The position numbers and the translations under genes were made by a program. A stretch of DNA of 10,014 nucleotides from Eubacterium sp. (GTDB lineage: Bacteria; Bacillota; Clostridia; Oscillospirales; Acutalibacteraceae), in assembly GCA_029052085.1 (NCBI GenBank), contig JAIDJS010000015.1:1-10014 (forward strand), given 5' to 3'. The notes below the pieces were generated by a model. It was given only the letters and a program-made list of their open reading frames with translations. It did no database searches and had not been told where the DNA came from. This document shows, in pieces, positions 1 through 6,610 of the stretch; position 1 is the stretch's first letter; each line of letters opens with the position of its first letter.

Positions 1-2
1 AG

Positions 3-31
3 ATAATATACCAAAATCAATGAATTGTCAA
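3..31 (-). promoter_or_regulatory. Predicted sigma-A type promoter reading out of the window, just after rnfB
   Basis: On the minus strand, TTGACA (31-26) is followed by a 17-bp spacer (25-9) and TATTAT (8-3). The -35 is a perfect match, the spacing is optimal, and the -10 has one mismatch to TATAAT. It begins 18 bp past the rnfB stop codon and points the same way as the rnf operon, so it probably drives a gene beyond the left edge. No hairpin terminator is visible in the 49 bp after rnfB, so rnf transcription may also read through. Confidence 0.6.
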
Positions 32-49
32 TAATTTACCAATAAATAA

Positions 50-847
50 TTAAAATGCCTTAATAATTTTTCTTGGACACTTTTCAACACAGACTCCGCA
101 TTTTGAGCATTTTGAATAATCAATTCTTGCAATATTATTTTCAAAAACAATTGCATCATTCGGACAATTCTTAGCACAGATGCTGCAGCCGATACAACCG
201 GAGGAGCAGGCATTTATAACATCCTTGCCCTTTGAGGTTGAAGAGCACTGAACTCTGTAATGTGTTCCGGCAGGAACAATTTCAATAAGATGATGAGGGC
301 AAACCTTCACACATTTTCCGCAGGCAATGCAAAGGCTTTCATCAACAACAGCCTTGCCGTCTACTACTTTGATTGCACCAACATCGCATACGTCTGCACA
401 GGAACCATAGCCAAGACAGCCGTGTTTACATGAAAAGTGGCTTGAATCAGGCATACCTGCCGCATAGCCACAGGTTTTTACACCATAGTAATTATAATCT
501 GTTTTCTTAGCATCACAGCTGCCGCTGCATTTAACAAATGCTGCCTTGCGTTCAACCTCTCCGACTTCTTCGCCCATAATGGCTCCGATTTTTTTAGCAA
601 CCGCTGTTCCGCCGACAGGACAGGCAGAAACAGGTGCCTTACCCTCAGCAATAGCTTTTGCACAGCTGTCACAGCCTGCATATCCGCATCCGCCGCAATT
701 GCTTCCCGGAAGCTCTTCACGAATCAGAATTTCCCTTTCATTAACGTCAACATGAAATACCTTTTCAGCAATGCTGAGCACAATACCGATAACAAGGCTG
801 ATACCGCATAAAACAGCGATTGCAATTATAATCTGTTTAAAATCCAT
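50..847 (-). CDS. rnfB: Rnf complex subunit RnfB, polyferredoxin electron-input subunit
   Basis: RnfB is the iron-sulfur subunit thought to exchange electrons with ferredoxin and pass them into the membrane part of the Rnf complex. The 265-aa protein starts with one membrane segment (about residues 5-27). Next comes the RnfB-type Fe-S domain with NCGGCGYAGC (C51, C54, C59) and C76. A cysteine-rich stretch follows (C107 to C154). Three CxxCxxCxxxC-type motifs close it: C173/176/179/183, C218/221/224/228 and C247/250/253/257. The length and large cluster number fit the Clostridia type, which is longer than the proteobacterial RsxB. The start has a perfect AGGAGG seven bases upstream that overlaps the rnfA stop, indicating coupling. 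It is the last rnf gene of the operon. Confidence 0.96.
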   Translation of the reverse strand: MDFKQIIIAIAVLCGISLVIGIVLSIAEKVFHVDVNEREILIREELPGSNCGGCGYAGCDSCAKAIAEGKAPVSACPVGGTAVAKKIGAIMGEEVGEVERKAAFVKCSGSCDAKKTDYNYYGVKTCGYAAGMPDSSHFSCKHGCLGYGSCADVCDVGAIKVVDGKAVVDESLCIACGKCVKVCPHHLIEIVPAGTHYRVQCSSTSKGKDVINACSSGCIGCSICAKNCPNDAIVFENNIARIDYSKCSKCGVCVEKCPRKIIKAF

Positions 848-859
848 ACGCGCCTCCTA

Positions 860-1438
860 TTAAGCAAATGCCGTAAAGCCATAAAAGGCAATTGACATAA
901 GGCATGCAGTCATAAGAACTGCCGGTGTACCTCTGAATGATTTCGGGAAGTTATTATTCTCCGTTTTTTCACGCACACCTGCCATAATTACAATAGCAAT
1001 ACAGAAACCTACTGCCGTTCCGAGACCTGTTACAACGCTTGTAACAAAATCATTTTCAGCCTGTACATTTGTAAGAGCTGTACCAAGAACCGCGCAGTTT
1101 GTTGTAATCAAAGGAAGGTATACACCAAGGCTTTTATAAAGGGACGGAACTGCTTTCTTAAGGAAAAGTTCAACCAACTGAACAAGGAAAGCAATTACCA
1201 TAATAAATACAATTGTATTAAGATAAGTTAAGTGAAGCTTTTCAAGCACAAAAGTATAAAGCAAGCTTGCAACTGCTGAGGAAAGGGTAATTACAAAAAC
1301 AACTGCACCGCCCATACCGGCAGCCGTTTTTGTGTTTTTTGAAACACCGATAAACGGGCATATGCCAAGGAACTGGCTTAATACAACATTGTTTATAAGT
1401 GCAGTTGTAATCAGCACTAAAAATAAAGTTTTAACCAT
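860..1438 (-). CDS. rnfA: Rnf complex membrane subunit RnfA
   Basis: RnfA is an integral membrane subunit, paralogous to RnfE and to NqrD/NqrE. It pairs with RnfE in inverted topology to carry electrons across the membrane. The 192-aa product is hydrophobic almost throughout, with about six membrane segments. It keeps the two family signatures SQFLGICPFIG (C27) and LPLITTNCAVLG (C115). In the homologous Nqr and Rnf complexes the matching cysteines of the two paralogues hold a shared iron-sulfur cluster, so C27 and C115 are the expected ligands here. Start and rnfE stop overlap as TAATG, with a GGGGAGG/AAGGA ribosome binding region just upstream inside rnfE. Length and sequence are typical of the family. 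Confidence 0.96.
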   Translation of the reverse strand: MVKTLFLVLITTALINNVVLSQFLGICPFIGVSKNTKTAAGMGGAVVFVITLSSAVASLLYTFVLEKLHLTYLNTIVFIMVIAFLVQLVELFLKKAVPSLYKSLGVYLPLITTNCAVLGTALTNVQAENDFVTSVVTGLGTAVGFCIAIVIMAGVREKTENNNFPKSFRGTPAVLMTACLMSIAFYGFTAFA

Positions 1439-2133
1439 TATTCCTTAACCTCCCCTTTTGCTGTTTTTCCTTCTGCTTCTGCTGAAGGGCATTCAGCACA
1501 GTTTCCGCTGCAGACACTATTGCCCTTAACATGGCGATTTGCACCCTTAGCTTTAAATTTATTCTGAAGTGCACAGATAATGGAAAGCACGAAGAATGCA
1601 CCCGGAGCCAATACGAAGATGGAAACCGGCTCGTATTTTTCAGGCATAATCTGAAGACCGAACAAGGTTCCGCTGCCGATAAGCTCTCTTACCATACCGA
1701 TAATTGTAAGCGCAACAGTAAATCCAAGTCCGATACCAACACCATCGAATATAGAAAGAATCGGACCGTTCTTTGAAGCGTACTGCTCTGCTCTGCCCAG
1801 AATAATGCAGTTTACTACAATCAAAGGAATATAAATTCCAAGGCTTTCGTAAAGAGATGTTACATAGGCATGCATAAGCATTTCAATTATCGTTACAAAT
1901 GAAGCTATAATAATAATGTAAACAGGAACTCGAACACCATTGGGAATAACCTTTCTTAAAAGAGAAATCAAAAGATTAGACATAATAAGAACTGCCATTG
2001 TTGCAAGTCCCATTCCAAGACCGTTTTTCGCACTTGTTGTTACTGCAAGAGTGGGACACATACCAAGCATAAGAACAAGCACGGGGTTTTCTTTAATAAT
2101 ACCGTTATAAAGTCTTTCTAAAATGGCTTTCAT
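1438..2133 (-). CDS. rnfE: Rnf complex membrane subunit RnfE
   Basis: RnfE is the partner of RnfA in the membrane core of the Rnf complex. The 231-aa protein has about six hydrophobic segments. It carries the paralogous signatures LMLGMCPTLAVT (C26) and YIPLIVVNCIILGRAE (C109), which supply the other half of the membrane iron-sulfur site. After the last membrane segment, about residues 192-231 form a hydrophilic tail containing CSGNCAEC (C208, C212, C215), ending in a Glu/Lys-rich stretch. The tail is not part of the RnfA/RnfE fold. The gene starts 6 bp after rnfG. The ribosome binding site AAAGGAGAG is formed by the last codons of rnfG, suggesting translational coupling. The stop overlaps the rnfA start by one base. 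Confidence 0.95.
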   Translation of the reverse strand: MKAILERLYNGIIKENPVLVLMLGMCPTLAVTTSAKNGLGMGLATMAVLIMSNLLISLLRKVIPNGVRVPVYIIIIASFVTIIEMLMHAYVTSLYESLGIYIPLIVVNCIILGRAEQYASKNGPILSIFDGVGIGLGFTVALTIIGMVRELIGSGTLFGLQIMPEKYEPVSIFVLAPGAFFVLSIICALQNKFKAKGANRHVKGNSVCSGNCAECPSAEAEGKTAKGEVKE

Positions 2134-2139
2134 TTAATC

Positions 2140-3225
2140 TCACTCTCCTTTCAGCTGTGCGTTATAGTAATCAATTGCACCATTTACAGCAGTTACTGCC
2201 GCATTTGTTGTTATGGTTGCAGCTGCAATCGCATCAATTTCGTTATTTGCAGCATTTGCACCAGACGGAACAAACTTAACCGTTTCAGCCTTTAAGCCTG
2301 CAAACTGAAGAGCAAACGGTTCTTCTTTACACTGAGAGCCAAGGCCGGGAGTTTCATTGCATACAAGAACGGAATAGCCTTTAATGATACCATCCTTGCC
2401 GATACCAAGCGCAATCTGAAGATCGCCGTCATAACCATTATGAGCAGTTACGGTAACGATATAGCCGCTTGCATCCTCCTTAACCTCATTAACGGTGTAA
2501 TTCTCACCCTCTCCGTTAACAACAGCAACATCTTTTAATGCGCCGAGGTCAGCACCCGGAAGTGCCTGCTCCATAGGATCAACAGCCGGAGCTGCATCAA
2601 AACCACCATTAAAGTTTTCCTGGAAGAATACAATTGCACCGTTTACTGCCTCTGTTATAGCATTGGTTGTAATTGTAGCACCGCTGATAACATCAATTTC
2701 GCTGTCTGATGTTGCACCTGATTTATTAAAGGAAATTTTTCCGGCAGCGCTCTTACCCTTAAACTGAGAAGTAAATGCAGGACTTGTACAGTTCGCACCA
2801 AATCCGGGAGTTTCATTATTAGAAACAACATCAAATCCGGCTATTGTACCATCCTTGGTAATACCTATCGCAATCTGGAGATCTGCGCCGTAACCATTCT
2901 GCGTAGTAGCGGAAATGGCATAGCCTATCAAATTTCCGCTGGCATCCTGCGCAGCAAGAACATTATTGATTGTACATTTCTGAATATCGGCACTTTCAAG
3001 AAGCTCGGTTGATTTTTCAATCATTGCATCCTTGCCGTCTACCTGCGCAAATTCCTTTGCTTCAGTGTAAGCAGCAGAAAGTGAAGCTGCCTCAGCAGCA
3101 ATCTGAGACTCTTCGATATGACCATTTGTAACCTGATTAACAACTGCCAGCAAAGCAACTGCAACTAAGGTTACAATAAAAATAACGATTGTATTTTTAA
3201 TAATACTTGATTTTTTTTCAGCCAT
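2140..3225 (-). CDS. rnfG: Rnf complex subunit RnfG with two tandem FMN-binding domains
   Basis: RnfG is a membrane-anchored subunit carrying a covalent FMN on the outer face of the membrane. This one has 361 aa, against roughly 180-220 for usual family members. One N-terminal membrane segment (about 10-30) is followed by two homologous FMN-binding modules, roughly 84-205 and 240-355. They share NGY-x2-DLQIA, NETPG, GSEID/NNEID-like and ATITTNA-x-TAVNGAI-type blocks. Module 1 has DVISGATITT, where T184 is the expected flavin-acceptor Thr of the D-x-x-S/T-G-A-T motif that ApbE recognises. Module 2 has DAIAAATITT: the Asp and acceptor Thr (T337) remain but Ser-Gly is Ala-Ala, so its flavinylation is doubtful. 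AAAGGAG precedes the ATG, which overlaps the rnfD stop (TAATG). No ApbE gene lies in the window. Confidence 0.93.
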   Translation of the reverse strand: MAEKKSSIIKNTIVIFIVTLVAVALLAVVNQVTNGHIEESQIAAEAASLSAAYTEAKEFAQVDGKDAMIEKSTELLESADIQKCTINNVLAAQDASGNLIGYAISATTQNGYGADLQIAIGITKDGTIAGFDVVSNNETPGFGANCTSPAFTSQFKGKSAAGKISFNKSGATSDSEIDVISGATITTNAITEAVNGAIVFFQENFNGGFDAAPAVDPMEQALPGADLGALKDVAVVNGEGENYTVNEVKEDASGYIVTVTAHNGYDGDLQIALGIGKDGIIKGYSVLVCNETPGLGSQCKEEPFALQFAGLKAETVKFVPSGANAANNEIDAIAAATITTNAAVTAVNGAIDYYNAQLKGE

Positions 3226-4184
3226 TATTTCTTTTCTCCTTTCGCTTTAATGCAGCCGAAAGGCTTTGGAACTGTAATCTTTTCAATAATCGGAACAAGA
3301 AGGTTGCCGATTATGATTGCATAGGATACACCCTCTGCCGATGAACCGATACATCTGAACAGTGCTGTTAAAAGACCGAGAACAATACCGTAAACAATCT
3401 GTCCCCAAACAGTTATCGGACTTGTAACATAATCTGTTGCCATAAAGAATGCACCAACAAGAAGACCGCCTGTAAGTACATGACCAAGTAAGTATGAAGC
3501 AGTCAATGTATCGCCCTTAATAAGCGTAATCGCTGCTATAAATACAACTGTTGAACCTATGTAGATAAGAGGGATTCTTGCTGAAATAACCTTTTTGGCA
3601 ATTAAGTAAATACCGCCGATTAAAATAGCAAGAGCCGAAACCTCGCCGATGCAGCCATCATGGATACCGAGGAAAAGCTTAAGCATATCGGGAACAACAA
3701 CGCTTTCATCAGCTGCTGACTGTTCAACAAGAGCAAGAGGTGTAGCACCTGCAACACCATCAACATTAAATTGATTCATAATACCTGCGAATGAAATAAG
3801 CAGGAAGCATCTTGCAGCAAGAGCAGGGTTCATAAAGTTCTGACCCAAGCCGCCGAAAAGCATCTTTACAACAATAATTGCAAACACACCGCCTATAACA
3901 GGAATCCACCACGGAACTGTTGCAGGAAGATTTACAGCGAGAATAAGACCTGTAACAAGCGCACTGTAATCAAAAACAGTTACAGACTTTTTAGAAAGAA
4001 GCTCAAAAACAGCTTCACTGAGAACACAGGTAACAACGCAGAGTGCAATTACCAGCAATGCTCTTAAACCAAAACGATAAACACCAAAAGCAAGAGTAGG
4101 AATAAGTGCAATAGCTACATCACGCATAATTGCTTTTGTTGTATTCTGAGATCTCACATGAGGAGATACCGAAACATTATACAT
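3225..4184 (-). CDS. rnfD: Rnf complex membrane subunit RnfD
   Basis: RnfD is the NqrB-like integral membrane subunit; it carries a covalent FMN and is thought to take part in ion translocation. The 319-aa product starts with SVSPHVRSQNTT, typical of the family. Multiple hydrophobic segments follow, with the conserved GGLGQNFMNPALAARCFLL block (111-129), TDYVTSPIT (250-257) and EGVSYAIIIGNL (284-295). The probable flavin site is DGVAGATPLA, with T148 as the acceptor. Ala145 sits where Ser or Thr is usual in S/TGAT, while Gly-Ala-Thr is intact. A purine-rich GGAAGGAAGGG region lies before the ATG, and rnfC ends 20 bp upstream. Confidence 0.95.
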   Translation of the reverse strand: MYNVSVSPHVRSQNTTKAIMRDVAIALIPTLAFGVYRFGLRALLVIALCVVTCVLSEAVFELLSKKSVTVFDYSALVTGLILAVNLPATVPWWIPVIGGVFAIIVVKMLFGGLGQNFMNPALAARCFLLISFAGIMNQFNVDGVAGATPLALVEQSAADESVVVPDMLKLFLGIHDGCIGEVSALAILIGGIYLIAKKVISARIPLIYIGSTVVFIAAITLIKGDTLTASYLLGHVLTGGLLVGAFFMATDYVTSPITVWGQIVYGIVLGLLTALFRCIGSSAEGVSYAIIIGNLLVPIIEKITVPKPFGCIKAKGEKK

Positions 4185-4204
4185 AATTTAATCCCTTCCT
4201 TCCC

Positions 4205-5527
4205 TTAATTTTTAGCATTCATTTCACGAACTTTGGCTTTACCATACTTAAAACGCTGTGTAAGCGGAATTTTTGCAGGACAAATATAGGAGCAGCAGCC
4301 GCATTCAATACATTCCATTCCGCCGAGCGCATCAAATTTTTCAAAGTTATTTGTTTTAACTGCTTTAACAAGCATCTGGGGAACAAGCTGCTGCGGACAT
4401 ACCGTCATACATTTACCGCAATGGATACAAGCCGATTCTGGAAGAACAGCAACATCATCCTCTGTAAAAGCAAGAATGGATGAAGATGTTTTAACAACAG
4501 GAACATCAAGACTGCTCATAGCCATACCCATCATAGGACCGCCTGAGATGAATTTAACAACATTTTCTTTCGCACCGCCTGCAGCTTCAAGCATTTCTCC
4601 ATGGCTGATGCCAAGAGGAACATCAAGATTGCAGGGCGTATTAACACCTTCGCCGGTAATTGTAACAACCTTATGAATTAACGGCATATTCTTGCATACT
4701 GCTTCATAAACCGCATAACAGGTTGCAGTATTTACAACAACTACATTCTTATCGGCAGGAAGCATTTTTGAATTGATTTTTCTGCCTGTAACAGCGAAAA
4801 TCAACTGCCTTTCACCACCCTGCGGATACTTGGTTTTAAGCGGGCAAACAGAAATATTATCCTTACCTGCAGTATTCTTTTCCATTGCCTGAATAGCATC
4901 GGGCTTATTATTTTCAATACCGATAACAGCCTTTGCATTCGGCAAAAGCTTAAGAGCTGCTTCAATACCTTTAACGATTTCCGCACCTCTTTCAAGCATA
5001 AGACGATAATCAGAAGTAAGATAAGGCTCACACTCGGAACCATTAATAATCAAAGTATCTATCTCCTGCGCATTTTTAGGCATAAGCTTAACGCCTGTTG
5101 GGAATCCGGCACCGCCAAGTCCGACAATACCGGCTTTTGTAATGATATCGGCAATATCCTTAGCAGTCAAATCTTCAAGATTTCTGCTTTCTCCGAAGCC
5201 TTCTGCCGCCTCGTCCATATTGTCGTTTTCAATTACAATGCAATCAACCTTAATACCGCTTGCAACAATTCTTTTTTCAATAGCCTTAACAGTTCCTGAT
5301 ACAGAACTGTAAACAGGGGAAGAAATAAGACCATCTGCCTCAGCGATAAGCTGACCCTTAAGCACTCTGTCACCCTTAGCTACAACAGCCTTGGCAGGAG
5401 CACCTATATGCTGGGAAAGCGGATAAACCATTGTTGCAGAAGCATTAATAATCTGAATAGGTGAATCCTTTGAAAGCTCTTTGCCTTCATAAGGATGAAT
5501 ACCTTTTTTAAATGATTTCAGCTTCAT
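4205..5527 (-). CDS. rnfC: Rnf complex subunit RnfC, NAD(H)-binding electron-output subunit
   Basis: RnfC is the peripheral cytoplasmic subunit that exchanges electrons with NAD via FMN and two [4Fe-4S] clusters. Taken from 5527 it has 440 aa. It contains the N-terminal GIHPYEGKELSKDSPIQ segment and the glycine-rich nucleotide/FMN loop GLGGAGFPTGVK (137-148, as in Complex I NuoF relatives). ECEPYLTSD (165-173) and KYPQGGERQLI (233-243) follow. The C-terminal ferredoxin-like motifs are C367/370/373/377 and C406/409/412/416, with an extra C411. An in-frame TTG at 5599 would add 24 residues, but it lies inside the predicted promoter. The ATG at 5527 has AAAGGA nine bases upstream and gives the family N-terminus. 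It is the first gene of the rnf operon. Confidence 0.95.
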   Translation of the reverse strand: MKLKSFKKGIHPYEGKELSKDSPIQIINASATMVYPLSQHIGAPAKAVVAKGDRVLKGQLIAEADGLISSPVYSSVSGTVKAIEKRIVASGIKVDCIVIENDNMDEAAEGFGESRNLEDLTAKDIADIITKAGIVGLGGAGFPTGVKLMPKNAQEIDTLIINGSECEPYLTSDYRLMLERGAEIVKGIEAALKLLPNAKAVIGIENNKPDAIQAMEKNTAGKDNISVCPLKTKYPQGGERQLIFAVTGRKINSKMLPADKNVVVVNTATCYAVYEAVCKNMPLIHKVVTITGEGVNTPCNLDVPLGISHGEMLEAAGGAKENVVKFISGGPMMGMAMSSLDVPVVKTSSSILAFTEDDVAVLPESACIHCGKCMTVCPQQLVPQMLVKAVKTNNFEKFDALGGMECIECGCCSYICPAKIPLTQRFKYGKAKVREMNAKN

Positions 5528-5536
5528 TAACTTACA

Positions 5537-5542
5537 TCCTTT
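5537..5542 (-). promoter_or_regulatory. Ribosome binding site that fixes the rnfC start
   Basis: AAAGGA on the minus strand, nine bases before the ATG at 5527. It supports this ATG over the upstream in-frame TTG at 5599, which would be part of the -35 element. Confidence 0.75.
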
Positions 5543-5544
5543 CT

Positions 5545-5582
5545 TTGTGATATATATACATACACTTTTTATTATATCACAA
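5545..5582. repeat. 10-bp inverted repeat spanning the rnf -10 element and start site
   Basis: TTGTGATATA (5545-5554) and TATATCACAA (5573-5582) are perfect inverted arms separated by 18 bp. The right arm covers most of the -10 hexamer. The centre (5563.5) falls at the expected transcription start, so a protein bound here would block RNA polymerase. This placement suggests an operator. The AT-rich background raises the chance of a random match. It does not match the usual Rex operator (TTGTTAA-N4-TTAACAA), and I cannot name the regulator. Confidence 0.4.
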
Positions 5583-5599
5583 TTATTCCGCACATTCAA
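5571..5599 (-). promoter_or_regulatory. Predicted promoter of the rnfCDGEAB operon
   Basis: On the minus strand, TTGAAT (5599-5594) and TATAAT (5576-5571) are separated by 17 bp. TG plus one base (TGA) directly before the -10 gives an extended -10 element. Transcription would start near 5564, leaving a leader of about 37 nt. No riboswitch-sized structure fits in that leader. This is the strongest promoter match in the window and stands alone between the upstream terminator and rnfC. A 14-bp imperfect palindrome, AGTTA-AAGC-TAACT (5614-5627), lies just above the -35 and could bind a regulator, but it is too short to assign. Confidence 0.8.
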
Positions 5600-5681
5600 T
5601 CATAAAAAGCATTAGTTAAAGCTAACTTTTTTAAAATTATACTTCAATCAGACAGAGATCTGCTCTTCTGCGGTTAACTGT

Positions 5682-5712
5682 AAAACAAAAGAGCAGTAAA
5701 AACTGCTCTTTT
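5682..5712 (-). terminator. Intrinsic terminator after the GDPD/nitroreductase operon
   Basis: AAAAGAGCAGT (5712-5702 on the minus strand), a TTTT loop (5701-5698) and ACTGCTCTTTT (5697-5687) form a perfect 11-bp stem, followed by G and TTTT (5686-5682). It begins 26 bp past the stop of the GDPD gene at 5738 and separates that operon from the rnf promoter. Because the stem is flanked by A's and T's on both sides, it could also stop transcription on the other strand, though no plus-strand gene approaches it. Confidence 0.85.
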
Positions 5713-5737
5713 CATTTCAGCTTATTTAATTTCAATA

Positions 5738-6610
5738 TTATGGCTTGATTGCATTTGTTGTAATAAGAGTTACACCCCAGTCAAGCAAACGATTAAGGTC
5801 TTCCGCCTTATCAATTGTCCAAGCCCCCATAAGAAGCCCCTTATCCTGACATTCTTTAATTATTTCTTGTGTGTTCTCTTCTTTTCTGCCGTCAAAATCA
5901 ATTCCGCATTTACCGCCGAGTGCAAGAGCATCATTGATTGCATCATCATCAATTACACTTGCAAGATAATAAAGTGGCGCATCGGAAATCTCTCTCATAG
6001 CTTTAAGATTTTCAATATGGAATGAAATGTAAACTGCCTTATCGGAAAGCCCGTAACTTTCAACACTTGCAATAATTTCATCATAATGCTCTGTATTATT
6101 AGCTCCTTTAAGCTCAATAACAGGTGTCATATTATACTGCTGGCAAATGCCCAGATATTCATCCAAAGAGCATATTCTTAATTCCGGATAATTTCCGATA
6201 TTGGAGCCATTGTCTGTTATATAGGTTTTAAGCTGTTCATATGTAACTTTTTCAACAAAGGATGATTTATCCATCATTCTGTAAGTATGCATATCATGCT
6301 GAACAACCCATACGCCGTCCTTTGTACGATAAACATCACATTCTGCACCGCTGAAGCCGGCAAGACCTGCTTCTATAAACGCAGGAGCAGTATTTTCAGG
6401 TGCTACAGCGCTGAAGCCTCTGTGGGCAATAAGCGTTGCATCTCTGTCCGTAACATCAGAAATACTTATAACGTTATACTGCTTTGTTTCGCAGTAAACC
6501 TTATTAAATACGGTCATACCCACTGCAATCAGAACTGCTAAAAAAACTGCAATACACAATATAACTACACCTGCTATTTTACCTTTGCTCCACTTTTTTG
6601 CTTTACTCAT
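5738..6610 (-). CDS. Membrane-anchored glycerophosphodiester phosphodiesterase (GDPD family)
   Basis: GDPD enzymes hydrolyse glycerophosphodiesters to glycerol 3-phosphate and an alcohol. This 290-aa protein has a Lys-rich N-terminus, one membrane segment (about 11-34) and then the catalytic domain, which by the positive-inside rule should face outward. The active-site set is complete: AHRG (H63, R64), PENT (E72, N73), the metal-binding pair AECDV (E90, D92), QHD (H105, D106) and VIELK (E166, K168). The domain ends with AWTID and GVTLITTNAIKP, the usual barrel-closing region. The ATG at 6610 overlaps the nitroreductase gene by 8 bp and has AAGGGG upstream, so it is the last gene of a coupled operon. 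The outward location suggests turnover of lipid headgroups or glycerophosphate polymers such as teichoic acid; the substrate is inferred, not seen. Confidence 0.88.
   Translation of the reverse strand: MSKAKKWSKGKIAGVVILCIAVFLAVLIAVGMTVFNKVYCETKQYNVISISDVTDRDATLIAHRGFSAVAPENTAPAFIEAGLAGFSGAECDVYRTKDGVWVVQHDMHTYRMMDKSSFVEKVTYEQLKTYITDNGSNIGNYPELRICSLDEYLGICQQYNMTPVIELKGANNTEHYDEIIASVESYGLSDKAVYISFHIENLKAMREISDAPLYYLASVIDDDAINDALALGGKCGIDFDGRKEENTQEIIKECQDKGLLMGAWTIDKAEDLNRLLDWGVTLITTNAIKP

Noticed and set aside
5528..5599. N-terminal extension of RnfC from TTG at 5599
   Set aside because: The TTG falls in the predicted -35 element, so the extension would not be transcribed; the ATG at 5527 has a good ribosome binding site and gives the family N-terminus.
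5614..5627. AGTTA-AAGC-TAACT as a possible Rex site for the rnf promoter
   Set aside because: The arms are only 5 bp and the spacing does not fit the Rex consensus; kept only as a note in the promoter entry.
5528..5737. Small gene or RNA in the 210-bp gap between the GDPD gene and rnfC
   Set aside because: The space is accounted for by a terminator, a promoter and a dyad; no open frame with a ribosome binding site was found there.
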